This document shows, piece after piece, positions 33,513 through 45,332 of a stretch of DNA of 64,000 bases. Position 1 is the stretch's first letter. Each line of letters starts with the position of its first letter. A program made the translations under genes and the position numbers. This DNA is from Guadua angustifolia (taxonomy: Eukaryota > Streptophyta > Magnoliopsida > Poales > Poaceae), in assembly GCA_036346375.1 (NCBI GenBank), contig CM070508.1, forward strand, positions 22,574,852 to 22,638,851, written 5' to 3'. The notes beneath the pieces are model-generated. The model was not told the origin of the DNA and ran no database searches. It worked only from the letters and a program-made list of their open reading frames with translations.

Positions 33513-36500
33513 ATGGACAAGTTACACGCGAACCGAGCGTTTACAAGTTTGAATGATGAAAAAATGATTATCGAACTCATTTCTTGCATCGCCACTCTTT
33601 ATGTCCTTGGTCGACGTGGATGTCGTCATCAGTTCAGCGGTGTTCAACGCAGGAAACCTTACGTGGAACTTGCCATTTGGAGATACAATCTCGTTGACAA
33701 GGAAGCCGATGAGTTGTTCTTGGAGTGCGCGCACCCGGTGAGGCGGGAGCACGTTAACGTGCTCATCGATGTTAATGACAATTAATTAAGCAGAAATATA
33801 TAAATATCCGATCACATGCAATTAATTAAAATGTAAGTTGTAGCTAACAAATTGACATGCATATACGAACCTCGGCATAATGTTCCAGCTCATCGCCATG
33901 GATAAAATTTTGAATATAGTGGAACACGTAGTAGCCACATAAGTTATTTCTAGCCGTCTGGCGTTTAACCTTCATGGGAGAAATTTGAATATCGGATGAA
34001 GAACCGATATGGCGATGTATATTAATAATAGTTTTTGTAGTACGACTGCACGAGTGCTTACTATGACTTCAATTCTTTCTCGAATTCTCCTTTTGCTTCT
34101 TCTTGAACTTTGCAAATGTCCTGTTAAGGACGCCAATGAACCATTGGTATTTTTGGACTGGATTCCTTCTTGAGTCATGAACTATAATCCTGCTTTGTTG
34201 TCAAGCTCGATGACTAGAAGGATCCGATGAAACCTATTAGTATATTGCAACATATGCGTAAGTAGCTACTCGTACTATCAATGGCTTAAGAAATACAAGA
34301 ACAAGAGGTTTGTGAGAACACATACTTGAAGTTGAAGGGCAGAAGTATGTACGGTTTGTAGTGTTGTTTCAACATTGCATGCAAAAGGTATGCCTCAACT
34401 AGCGGTTTTTGCTTGTTGTATGACCAAACTTTCTCATTGACAATCTCTGGGTCGATGAAGCCAACGTTCTGTTTGCCCAGTCTTGTACATCGTTGTATCT
34501 CCATTCTACATAAGAAGGGATAACCAAGTTAATTAGATTTTCAATTTTGTGGTGCGAGAGGAAGCAAACGGTAAACTTAGTAGATCGACACTTACAGACA
34601 CCAGCAGGACATGAAAGACACGTTGACCTCGCCTCCTTGGTACACATGGTACAAGTCATCGAATTCCAGCCATAGTTCTGTGTTGTTCCCGCGGAAGAAA
34701 TACTCATCTTGGAAACGGAGGAGGAACATTTGCTCTCCTTTAGATGCCCTTTCCATGTACCATTCATGCATTTGACGCATCTTGGTTGGGAGATCTTTTA
34801 TATCCTTTGGATCAATTAGCGGTTTGCCCAACTAATACTTCCATCTGATTGGTGCCACTGGAAGATCCTCGTCTATTGATTTGAGTCCCGCTCCTTCAGG
34901 AATGCCATTTTCCTCAACTTCTCAGCAGTCTGCTGATCTTCCACTTTATTCTTCTTTCCCGCCGACGGAGCCCGTGTATTTTCACTGTAGCCTTTCTTAT
35001 TGTCCTTTTGTAGTCGCTCATCACAGGTGGCGGTGCCGTTCCGCATGACTGAAAGTGCTTCACAGTTTTTTTTATCTATTTTAACCTTGGGCTCGCTTCT
35101 TTGGCGCAAAGTCGCACGCCACATCCGTCTTTACGGATGCGGCTAGCTCCTCATGCAATGATCATATGGCCTCTTTGGCGGTTACTTTGACATTCTCTCG
35201 TCTGCGGATGCCGACTTCGTGGGAGGAGGTGCTAGTCTGGAGATCCTCCTTCGACATCGAGCTTCTTCCTGGGAGATCTTTGAGGCGTGGTATTGGAGAT
35301 GTTGGGTGCTTCTTACTTTCAGGCGGTGGCGGTGGCGGCGGAGTCGGGCTTCTTTGTGGAGCGGGAGGTGGAGGAGGCGTGGCCTGGACCACCGGGGAAG
35401 CATTGCGTGCAGGCGACGCTGGAGGAGTCGTGGGTTGTCGATGTGGAGGAGGCGTGCTTGCTCCTGCAGCTGGCTCAAACTGCGGGGCCTCTCTTGCTGG
35501 AGATATAACCTCCACACCATCTGGAAATATGATGTACTTTTTGCGCCAGAGGATGAATGTGCCATGGAGGGCCTGTCCAAGCTTGGTCACGTCGTCGCCC
35601 CCAGGAATATCGAGAATGAGATCTTCGAAGCCCCCCACCACCTCTTCCACCGTGACCTTCGAGTATCCGGAGGGTATCTGGTTGCAGTGGAACGTCTAGC
35701 CCGACTCCACCGGATAAGCCATGCCGTAAGCCACCTTGAAGGAGAGGTTACGCGTATCAATGTGTAGCTCGCACTAGCGGCGAACCTTGATGCTGTCCAT
35801 GGGATGACGAACTGCGGGGTAAATCGCCATGAGGCTACGGCGACGCCAAGAATCGCTTTTGCGCGGTCGGACTGATCACGGATTCCGGCGCCGCCTGAAC
35901 ATTGGTCGAACGTAGTGCTCCCTGGTCGGCTCATTACTTGAACACTTTTTGCGTGACGGGACATCGATGGAAGCCTTCGTAGCTCTAAGCTCTTCCTCCA
36001 ATCGGCTCACTCTACCTCGATCTCTCCTCTTGCTTCGTCCCGCTCTTGTAAGTGCTTGAGTCTTTGGCAAAGCCGTGCCTCCATGGCACCTTCCGAAACC
36101 TCGTGGTGCATCCCGGTGCTCGGGGTTTTGAAGGGCATATGTTATCTCGTCATTCTCCTATCCGTCACCAAGGATCTCGACCGAAGTCTCGCTCAATGGC
36201 TTCTACAATCCTTTCACCAACTTCTTGGGTATCGGTTGCCATCACCAAGCTACCAATCATCGCAAGTTTGCCCCGTGAGCCAAGAACCGATTCTTGTGGC
36301 GGGGCTCCCAATTCTCGATTTCAGTATAACATCCTGCGCCAAGTTCCTCTTCCCGCTTGTCCCATTTCTTTGCGACCTTGATGTAACCACCGGTCCGAGA
36401 TGGTGGTGGTATTTCTTCTTCCGGCATTCACCTGTTTTCTCTCTCGCGGCACATCACGCATCCGAGCGGCTTGTATTCTCGAAGCATCCCAATGATCGGC

Positions 36501-37134
36501 CGGCTTAGGAAATTGATTGAAGTCCGCCGTTCTCCTTTGTCGATGTATTTGCGGGTGAGGGCGACTTCCATCGCTGAAAGGAAGTTGCCATCTTCTTCAA
36601 AGCCCATCCCTTGGCCTTCGTTCGTACCCATACGGAAAAGTGAAATTTTCTTTCATATCATTCGAGCGCGCCTTGGTAGCTGCGCAGGACTTGACCCATT
36701 TCTCGATCTTGATTGGGACGTGATCCCTCACGTGGTAGCCGCAAGCGTTGTTGAAAGGGCCAATTGCTGATTCCGGGGCTAGCAGACTCCCGTCACGCCG
36801 ACTTCGGTTATCACGTACTTTGTCGAAGGCTTTTTGTTAGGTCCTCAGTTCATTCCGGACTGGGTGGCCGATGAGGTACCGGGCTGGATACACAAACACA
36901 TATAATATGAATGATTTTAGAATAATTAACATGTTTACGGTGATTTTATAATGGGTAAGAGTATACCTCGGTACTAGTGTTAACGGCCTCATCGACAGCA
37001 TCGGCAGCACCATCGTGATTTTCCGCATTAGTGTTAACGGCCTCATTGGCTAAGATGCTACCCAGCGCAATGGTCTCGAACATCATATTTTCCGCCTCAT
37101 CGAAAGCCGGGTCACCACGTCTTGGTGTCGCCAT
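33513..37134 (-). pseudogene. CACTA second gene: En/Spm-type domain, DUF8039-like region and Ulp1 (C48) peptidase
   Basis: The first exon starts at 37134 (MATPRRGDPAFDEAENMMFE). Fragments in 36070-36800 resemble the plant En/Spm transposase family (AKGWALKKMATSFQ; a degraded YHHHLGSGGY-type block near 36390). At 35162-35650 the frame VTKLGQALHGTFILWRKKYI precedes a proline-rich linker. From 34831 the Ulp1-like part begins (KPLIDPKDIKDLPTKMRQMH, YHVYQGGEVNVSFMSC, MEIQRCTRLGKQNVGFIDPE). It continues in downstream exons, including NNLCGYYVFHYIQNF with the likely catalytic Cys codon at 33937-33939. GT-AG introns are probable (donor near 34328). Ulp1-like domains are known riders of grass CACTA elements; their role there is unclear. 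Confidence 0.8.
35218..35480 (-). other. proline-rich linker in the second CACTA gene
   Basis: The minus-strand frame encodes runs such as TPPPPPPPESKKHP and PPPHRQPTTPPASPARN between the DUF8039-like region and a basic, helical segment. It is low-complexity and GC-rich, so the frames on the opposite strand here are shadows. Confidence 0.7.
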
Positions 37135-37444
37135 CTAGAGTAGAGAAAATCTCGAGGCTTAGATTATATATGAAGACAAGATTGTTGAGAATAATTCGAG
37201 TTTGAAAGCATAGTTTAAGATCGCCAAATTTTAACTCTTTGAGCAGTTTCAGAAGGGCTGCATTTTTTCAAAAATATGAAAAAGGTTCAGGTAAACAATA
37301 CATTGACATTGTGTTACTATATTGATTATTAAGAATCCCCAACAATTTCGTGACAAATGCAGTAAAATTTAACGACTAAAACGCACAATTTAGCAACTAT
37401 TGTAGTAAAAAATATATGAAATGCTAGTAAAAAATATAATAACA

Positions 37445-37685
37445 CATTTCACATATACTTACACATTTCACATGATACATATACAATTGACAATTCACAT
37501 ATACTTATACATTTCACATATACTTACACATTTCACATGATACATATACAATTGACAATTCACATATACTTACACATTTCACATGATACATATACAATTT
37601 ACAATTCACATATACTTATACATTTCACATATACTTACACATTTCACATGATACATATACAATTGACAATTCACATATACTTATT
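37445..37685. repeat. minisatellite of CACATTTCACATATACTT-type units
   Basis: Units built from TTCACATATACTTACACATT, TTCACATGATACATATACAA and TTGACAATTCACATATACTT repeat about four times, with 46-bp and 67-bp spacing depending on an extra TATACATTTCACATATAC block. It sits between the two CACTA genes and directly abuts the large hairpin at 37686. Confidence 0.9.
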
Positions 37686-38192
37686 TGTAATAAAAATAAT
37701 GAATCATTCTTATTCACACTAATATGATTTTCAAAAATGAAATGTATTTATAAATCCATAACTTGTATGTTAGTAGTCTATTACACCAAAAGAAAGCACG
37801 TCACCTCGTGGCCGCCTCGATATCTGGGATGCTCTCCTGTGACCATACTTCTTGAACTTGCAAGAAATTTGGTCAAGCTAGCGAGAATCTTCTCAGCCAC
37901 GGCACGATCGCCGATGGACTCACCACTGCACGGCGGCAGATCGTTGCGTTTGCGGTGCTATGAGCCCATCGGCGATATCAGTGCCGACCGTTGGAGAAGA
38001 TTCGGCCGGCTTGACCAGCCTCTCTGAAGTTCAAGAAGCATGGCTGCCAGAGAACATCCGATATCTCGAGAGACGTGCCATGAGGTGCAATAGACTACTA
38101 ACATACTAGTTCTGAATTTATAACCTTATTTCATTTTTGAAAATCATATTAGTGTGGAATAAGAATGATTCATTATTTTTATTACAAATTTT
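37686..38192. repeat. large imperfect inverted repeat (~230-bp arms)
   Basis: The left arm (about 37686-37920) begins TTTGTAATAAAAATAATGAA. The right arm (about 37955-38190) ends with the complement, TTCATTATTTTTATTACAAA. Inner parts also pair: GTATGTTAGTAGTCTATT with AATAGACTACTAACATAC, CTTCTTGAACTT with AAGTTCAAGAAG, and ATCGCCGATGG with CCCATCGGCGAT. No clear target duplication flanks it. It could be a fold-back element or an inverted duplication able to form a long hairpin RNA. Confidence 0.8.
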
Positions 38193-39190
38193 ACTAAGTC
38201 CTTATCTTCATCGACCGACCTCTTGCACTTTCAAGTAGTGCCATAATTTTACTAAGTCCTTATCTTCGTCCGACCTGCTTCTCCCCATAATTGTTAGAAA
38301 AGTATTGTCAGCTTTCTTTCTAGTATGCCTTTTGGTTCATATATGTCTAAATCATTTATTTTCGCATAGTTGGTTCACATATGTCTAAATCATTTATTTT
38401 CACATAGTATTTGTTGAAAGTTTCGGACCAAACTGAAGAGCATATATTTTAAAACAACATGAAAGAAGAACTTGCAGAAGGGCTTTAAGGTTGTATGTCG
38501 TGCTGGGAAATGCCGGTAAATTACGCTATATTAATCTACTCCCTATGGATGATGCATGCGTGCAGGTATGTATCCCAATTCCACTGCTCTTTTATTCCTT
38601 CTACTGGACTCTTTTGCTTTCTGCGATTGTGCTGCTTAACACGGTTGGAAAATGGCTGGCTATTGATTTCGAAAGTGCTCTTGAGTCTTGAACATGAGCT
38701 TCGGTTCCATTTTATTGGCTCACCAATGGACCACTTATTGCTAGTACTTCTAATGTCGACACTAGTAGTCACTTGGCTATTATTTGAGCTGAACCAATTG
38801 GCTCTAATCTTTGAAAGTGCTACTACTCTTGGAAGTGATTTATTCACTGCTACTTGTATTATCGCCGAAAGTGCTACTCCCATTTCCTTACCTCACTTGG
38901 CTGCAATCACAGGGAGTACTACTCTACTGGCTCTGCTCTCATCGCCGACTACTACTCCCTCCCTCTTGCACCGATCGGATCTCGCACTCTCCTCTTCCTG
39001 GCGGCAGAGCTCTCCTCCTCTCTCTGGCGCCAATCGCTACCATTCCTCCTCAAACATCCAGACAAAGCCTCAAACATCCAGACGTAACACATTAACACTA
39101 ATGAAACAAAAAACCACTTCATAGCCATCCATTCAACACTCCTTGTGGGCACTAATCACAACACTTCATAGCCATCCACTAATCACAACA
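38193..39190. other. CACTA interior, no gene recognised
   Basis: It contains two direct duplications, ACTAAGTCCTTATCTTC (38193 and 38248) and ATATGTCTAAATCATTTATTTTC (38340 and 38377). An open frame at 38495-39124 is serine/leucine-rich, with AAAGTGCTACT repeats (38813 and 38868), and has no family resemblance. Confidence 0.4.
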
Positions 39191-39199
39191 CAAAGATAA

Positions 39200-40335
39200 A
39201 CACTCCTTGTGGGCATTTCACCGAACACCTTGTGGGCATAAAAACAGAGAGAGAGAGGAGGGGCGATTCAGGGTACCTAGGATCTCCGGTCCTCCGGTGG
39301 AATGGCGGGCGGCGCCGGCGGTGGCAGAGGAGGTCCTTGTCGAGGTGGCGTCGTGTGGGTCTCGGCAGAGGCGGCAAGACCGAGAAAATTTGGGGTCCGA
39401 GGAAGCACGGGACTTAGAAAATTTGGGGTGTGAGGAAGAGCGCAAGTATCAACTTTATATAGGGCACCCACTTCTACAAGCGGTTGGTAATAACAACCTC
39501 AGAAAATTCTCAAGCGGTTGGTATTATCAACCGCTAGAAGAAGATTTCTAGCGGTTGGTAATACTAACCGCTTGTAGAACGCATGGATGGGCGGGAGTGT
39601 GAAAGGCCCTATGCAAGCGGTTAGTATTATCAACCGCTTGTAGAAGTGCTCTACAAGCGGTTGGTATTATCAACCGCTTGTAAAGAGGACTTCTATAAGC
39701 GGTTAATAATACTAACCGCTTGTAGAACGCATGGATGGGTGGGACTGTGAAAGGCCCTATGCAAGCGGTTAGTATTATCAACCGCTTGTAGAGCGCAAGC
39801 TACAAGCAGCTATTAATACCAACCGCTTGTAGAACTGCTGATCGGATAATATTCAAAAACAAATGTTGCCCATATCGTTCGATAAGATCTCTTCTTCCCC
39901 TGGCTAGCGCGTGGCGTTTGAGTGTCTTGAGCTCGCCCACCGGTTCGAACCCTGCCGCGCCCCTTGCCATTCTTTTTTTATTGTGCAGCTTTCTACAAGC
40001 GGTTGTTAGTAAGAACCGCTTGTAGAAGTACCTCTACAAGTGGTTGGTATTACGAACCGCTTGTATAGACCCTTCTACAAGTGGTTCGTAATACCAACCG
40101 CTTGTAGATGGTACTTCTATAAGCGGTTTATACTACGAACCGCTTGTAGAAGTGGGTAGAGCTTTAAATTCTCTAAGTCCCCACATGCACTCTCCCACAC
40201 CTTCAAATTTTCTAAGTCCCGAAGCGCCTCTCTCGTCAAGGCGCTCCCTCCTGCTCTCTGTTTTCATGCCCACAATATGTTCGGTGAAATGCCCACAAGG
40301 AGTTTTGTTGATATGTTGATGTTGGAGTAATGAAA
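39200..40335. repeat. internal palindrome array of the CACTA subterminal motif, flanked by an inverted repeat
   Basis: 39465-39835 and 39990-40155 hold about eleven short palindromes of the type ACAAGCGGTTGG...CCAACCGCTTGTAG, the same AAGCGGTT motif as the element ends. The ~70-bp unit from GTAGAACGCATGGATGGG to GCAAGCGGTTAGTATTATC occurs twice, about 145 bp apart. Outside them, 39200-39470 and 40155-40335 are inverted copies of each other (CTTGTGGGCATTTCACCGAA against its complement at 40276; AAAATTTG...GTGTGAGGAAGAG similarly). No CACTA terminus lies inside. Confidence 0.85.
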
Positions 40336-40382
40336 AAATATTGTTGATGCTAATTTGTTTCACTCTTTGAAGCTATTAATTC

Positions 40383-40790
40383 ATGTCGACGGCTTCATCA
40401 AATGGCGAGACGAAGAGACAACTAGAGGCATTGCGGATGAAGCTATCGTGTCCTCGATACGGAGATCCTTTTAAATGTGTTCACCTCCCATACATCCAAG
40501 AATCCATCCCGAGTGTTCATGAAGTGTTCGAATATGTCGGTAAGTTTTTGAAGTTATTCATTTGTTCATATTCCTTGACTTTCACCTTCCGTTCCATTCT
40601 TTCTGTTTGAAGGGCACAGCATGTCCGTATTGGCTTTGGAATGATAAAGCCAGCCATAGTCTTGAAAATCTTGCAATGCAAATTGTCATTACAAGAAGAT
40701 TTGTTGCCAAGTGATGATGGCCGACGGTCAGTAACATTTAATCTGTTGCAAGCCGAGAGATGCACATCCCACCGCTTCGATGACAACAAG
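40383..40790 (+). other. possible small two-exon plus-strand gene inside the CACTA element
   Basis: ATG 40383 opens a frame (MSTASSNGETKRQLEAL ... VHLPYIQESIPSVHEVFEYV) that reaches GTCG|GTAAGT at about 40541, a good donor. Possible acceptors TTTGAAG and CACAG lie at 40612 and 40619, but the reading frame after the first stops soon. I recognise no domain. It is antisense to both transposon genes. Confidence 0.25.
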
Positions 40791-41223
40791 AGTATTAAAA
40801 GCTAGAAGAAAGGATGGAAAGAGTAGAGGACATGCTAAAAAATTAGTTAATATAGCTATCATTGTAATGTTGCTCCTTTTAGTTAATATAGCTATCATTG
40901 TAATGTTGTAAATTTCTTGACCGCTTTTGGGGTTTTTGTATGGGAATTTATGAGCTAACTATGCTAAGTTGAATTTCTCTTTGTATGTCTATAATTTCCT
41001 TTTTAGGTATGCTAAAATTTATGCGATCCTTTCATAGAGTGGATATAAATTTTAGGGCTTTGTTCTCATTTTAAAATTTGTACAAATGGTTTTCGGGCTT
41101 TGTTTTCATTTTAAAATTTGTAGAAATAATTATGTACAAGCAATGTTAAACATCAACATATCAACATGATCATATGGAATAATTTGTATACAAGTAGTAC
41201 ATCTTAAGTCTTCGTCTTTACAA

Positions 41224-44200
41224 TTGTTCTTCGTTATGATCGTGGCGTATGTAAGGAGCATCGACATCACATGCCACGCAGGATGTTTATGTCGACATCA
41301 AGCTGTAAAAGGAGGGAGCTCGTCGAATCGACCATACTCTTCCTCGTCGGTGGCGTTCTCAACTCCTACAATCCTTCGTTTGCCTTGGAGAACCACATGT
41401 CGCTTTGGCATTACCTTTTGCTTGTCATACGCTTTTAGGTTTGCTTGACATGTCCATTACATAGAAGACCTGGATCACATCGTTCGCGAGAACAAGCGGT
41501 TCGCGCTTATAGCCGACTTCGTGAGATCCACGGTTGTCATGCCGATTTGTCGACCTTCACACCATTTGGAGTCACTTGACCCATTGGCACTTAAATAGAG
41601 GGACCTTCAGAGGTCCATAGTCGAGCTCTCATATTTCTTCTATGAAACCATAATATGTGTCCAACTCCGCCGTTGTCTTTGGCGTCTATACGGACAATCA
41701 TTGCTCGTTGGTGCTCCTGTTATCCGGGATCGGTGTAGAATGTGTAACCATTGATCTCATACCCTTGAATGTCACGATTTCTTGTGATGGTCCCGAGCCA
41801 AGCGTTGCAATAGTTCATCGTTTGACCCTTCCTCAAGGATGTACTACAGAGCCACCGAAAGAATCCATGTGCTTCGAGGTTATCCAACTCTTTGTCTTCC
41901 CTGTGAACTCATGGCGCAGACACTCTTGTCTTTGAAGGACATAGGGGCGACTATAGTTAATTGCTTGAGCAAAGTTGAAATGTGCTTGCTTGAATGCAAC
42001 AAGATCATTGCATGCAACCGATTGCCTTCCTATTGTCCCTTTGCCCGTAGCCTCCCTCGTGTCGTGATATGGGGACGCCGATAGGATTTAGATCATTCAT
42101 GTAATCAACACAAAACTCTATCACTTCCTCCGTCACGTAGCCCTCGGCAATGCAACCTTCGGGACTTGACGGTTCACGGACGTACTTCTTCAGAGACACT
42201 CATGTACCTCTCGAAGGGAACATGTTGTGCGAGATACACCGTCCGAGGATACCTATCTCCTTGACAAGGTGAGCGGTGAGATGAACCATGATATCAAAGA
42301 ATGCAGGAGGAAAGATCATCTCGAGGCTAACCAAACTTTGTACCACATCGGCCTCCAACTTAGGCGGTTTAGTGGTTCGACAACCTTCTGCGAAATAGCG
42401 TTCAGGAAGGAACATAGCTTTGTGATTGTCCCCGCACCCACTCGGCAATATACCTCGGCGACTAAAGAACAATCTGTGTCATCAACACAAAGCGGTCATG
42501 GGATTTTAGGCCTTGGAGTTTGTTCTATTTCGTGTTTACGAGTCTCTTTACATTTGAGGAGTATCCGAAGGACCTTCACCTTGTTCAAACACTCAATCAT
42601 GCTTTTTTCTCTTCTTTGCTTGGAGTGTAGCTCGCAGGATGTAGAAAAGTTGTTTTGTCCCTTCTTTATTTTTTGGATGTAGGTCACTCCTCACCTCCAT
42701 GTCTTCAAGGTCCTTCCGAGCTTGCGGTGTATCTTCGATTTGCCATACATATCTATGTAGCCTAGCGAGTTCAAGCAAACATTCTTCGTGATGTGCATGA
42801 AGTCAAGCGAGTGTGAACCTCCAAAACTTCCCAATCTGGCAGTCCCAAAATATTGATTTCTTCTTCCATGTGGGTGCATGACCATCCTCGTTAAAGACAG
42901 TATGCTTCCAAGACCCTTCCCAAATACTACTTTCAGATCCTTTACCATAGCAAACACAAGTCTCCCATTACGATCTTTGAGGCTTAACACTAATTTGTGT
43001 TCCCAGATTAAATTTATCGCTTTCCACCTCAAAGCATGACCGCCAGAAGAAACTTGCGGTGGCCCATGTACACACACTTCCAAGAATTTTTCGGTACATG
43101 CAATCCGTTTCATCTATGCTTTGGGTGCGAGCTTTAAACCCTTTGACAGTTTGGCGGACGAGTTCGAGAGCAGCCAATCGTTGATTGTTACAAACAACAA
43201 TGCACGCAGTTGAAATACTCTCTTTTGTACTCATCCCAAACCCGTACACCATCCTCCCACAACTTCACAAGGTCTTCAACCAATGGTTTCGGTAGACATC
43301 GATGTCGTTTCAAAGTTGCTTCGACCTTCGATCAATAATGGCATCATGATGTACTTCCGCTTCATGCACTGACCATGGAGGAATGTTATAGATGCAAAGC
43401 GCCACAAAGGCAGTGCTATGGATGCTGCTCAACTGACTGAAAGGATTCATCCCATCGGTGCTCAACCTAAACCTTATGTTTCTGACCTCATTTGCAAAGT
43501 TCGGGTAAGCCCGATTGACTTTCCTCCACTGTGAGCCATCTGCAGGGTGTTTAAGCATCCCGTCTCCCTTACACTCTTCTTTATGGCAACGCATCATCTT
43601 GGCATGACCTTCGTTAGCAAACAGACGCTTCAACCAGGGGATCACAGGGAAATACCACAATACTTTGGTTGGAGTTCTCTTCTTCGTACGATTCTCATCT
43701 AATTCACGGATCGCCACGCCGCACCTTATACAGGATACTTCGCTGACACCGGACAAACCTCCAAATCGGCATACTCATTGCGTCTGAGGATACAATCGTT
43801 AGGACATGCGTGTATCTTCCGTACTTGCAATCCTAAAGGCGGAGGACTCACTTCGCTTCATACATAGATTCGGTAGAGTATTACCTTAGGAAGCAACTTC
43901 TTTACGAGTGATAACAAACCATTGAATGCCTTGTCGACACACCGCTTGTGGCCTTCCATTGCATGAGTTCTAGTGTAGTACGTAGCTTTTTGTGGCCACA
44001 TCCACGCTTTGGGTACAAAACAGCCTGTGGTCCTCTACCATGCTCTGAAACTTCTTGTATTGTCTTTCCTCTGTGAACTCTCCCTCTCCGTCATGGAGCA
44101 TCGATCTAGCTCATCATCGCCAAACTCGTCGATCAGATCTTCCACGGACCCCTATTGAGTGGTGTCCGGCATACTGTTGGCTCTATCTTCCTCTTCTTCG

Positions 44201-44280
44201 TCTTCTTCATCGTCTTCCTGTCGAATCGCCTCTGTTTCGCCATGGTGGGTCCAGTAGGTATAGTTTGCCATGAAACCTCT
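41224..44280 (-). pseudogene. CACTA transposase (TNP2/Transposase_21 type) with DUF4218 and DUF4216 regions
   Basis: On the minus strand, an acidic N-terminal region starts near 44280 and leads to NEYADLEVCPV near 43760. The Transposase_21 core follows: TPTKVLWYFPVIPWLKRLFA, GMLKHPADGSQWRKVNRAYP, FRLSTDGMNPFSQLSSIHST, then RLVFAMVKDLKVVFGKGLGS and FMHITKNVCLNSLGYIDMYG. DUF4218 follows at 42005-42300 (PPAFFDIMVHLTAHLVKEIG; EGCIAEGYVTEEVIEFCVDY). DUF4216 is at about 41580-41790 (FKGYEINGYTFYT; ELDYGPLKVPLFKCQW). This enzyme would cut the CACTA ends. Frameshifts and stops, for example in 42300-42700, 43100-43300 and 41630, make it non-functional as written. Confidence 0.92.
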
Positions 44281-44429
44281 CGTGATCACATGCCTCATAA
44301 CCATCCATCGTCGAGTGCTCCTTCTCATTCTTGTAGTCTACGACGGACAACGTATGAAGCTTCCTGGAGGCAAGAATGCAACGGCCGCGTCGAGAAACTC
44401 CTTCATGCCATCTCTGAACTCTCTTAACC

Positions 44430-45060
44430 GACGGTCCGCATTGTACATCCATTGCCGGTTCATCTACACCAATAAAAATAATAACAACATCTATCACAAT
44501 ATTTAATTAAAGCTAACTATGTCTAATAGTTTTGTATTTTTTTAATCATTATGTATTCTTTTAACTAAAGCCAACTAATTATTTCTAATCCTGCTGCATT
44601 TTTTAAAATAAAACTAACTAATTGTTACATATTCATGCAAACCTTTTCTATCATTCCGCATTTTAATTTTACTAAATAAAAATTATTTTTTACCTTTTCC
44701 CCACCATTGTAATTTTTCATCGTTTCACATTTATTGCATTTCATTCCATACACCAAACAATATATCACCTTAAGAACAAAAAAATAAGCCAATAATGAAA
44801 CACTAATAATTCCCACAAGAACAAAACATGATTTCTCAACATCCAATGCACAAAAACATCAATATATAGGTGAGAAGGATGTCAACAACATGTTACTCAC
44901 CTTAGGAACAATTAATTGAGCTAATAGCCTCAATTGAAAATTTTGGCAGACCTCCCCATGAACTGCTCTCGCCCACCACTGCTGTCCTGTGCGAGCTCGG
45001 GAGGAAGATGGGGTTTAAATCTTGTTGGAAGATGGGGTTTAAATCTTGCTGGCGGGAAGG
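44430..45060 (-). promoter_or_regulatory. 5' region upstream of the CACTA transposase gene
   Basis: This AT-rich stretch lies between the transposase gene start and the right subterminal repeats. It must hold the promoter for at least the first gene. A short tandem duplication AAGATGGGGTTTAAATCTTG occurs at 45006 and 45031. No TATA box can be assigned with confidence. Confidence 0.35.
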
Positions 45061-45332
45061 GGTCTCTACAAGCGGTTCTACACACTAACCGCTTCTGGAT
45101 CCTCACCTATAGAAGCGGTTCGTGTCTCCAACCGATTCTAGATCTCTAGAAGCGGTTCTAGACACAAACCGCTTCTAGAGATGGGACTCCACAAGGGGTT
45201 CGTGTCAAGAACCGCTTCTAGAGACCCCCTCCTGCCCGTTGCCCATGAACCGCTTGTGGCACGTAGAGCACAAGCGGTGCGCACCTAACCGCTTGTGATA
45301 GGCCGGTTGTGAAGGCCGGTTCTGTAGTAGTG
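45060..45332. repeat. right subterminal repeat region of the CACTA element
   Basis: There are more than ten AAGCGGTT/AACCGCTT copies in both orientations, including the palindrome AGAAGCGGTTCTAGACACAA with AACCGCTTCTAG. The terminal inverted repeat ends at 45332. Confidence 0.9.

Larger units (their letters stand above)
33030..45332 (-). mobile_element. CACTA (En/Spm) DNA transposon, 12.3 kb
   Basis: It begins CACTACTACAGAACCGGC and ends with the inverted GCCGGTTCTGTAGTAGTG. The target duplication AGT is exact (33027-33029 and 45333-45335). Subterminal regions at both ends are packed with AAGCGGTT/AACCGCTT motifs, the probable binding sites of the element's DNA-binding protein. Two genes lie on the minus strand: a TNP2-type transposase (about 41200-44300) and a second gene with En/Spm-type, DUF8039-like and Ulp1 regions (about 33500-37134). 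Both are broken in places. Confidence 0.96.

Noticed and set aside
35166..35767. Glycine- and tryptophan-rich plus-strand frames of up to 182 codons.
   Set aside because: Antisense shadow of the proline-rich linker in the CACTA second gene.
37445..37685. Possible CRISPR-like regular repeat.
   Set aside because: It is an AT-rich eukaryotic minisatellite with units that merge and vary, in a plant transposon; no unique spacers.
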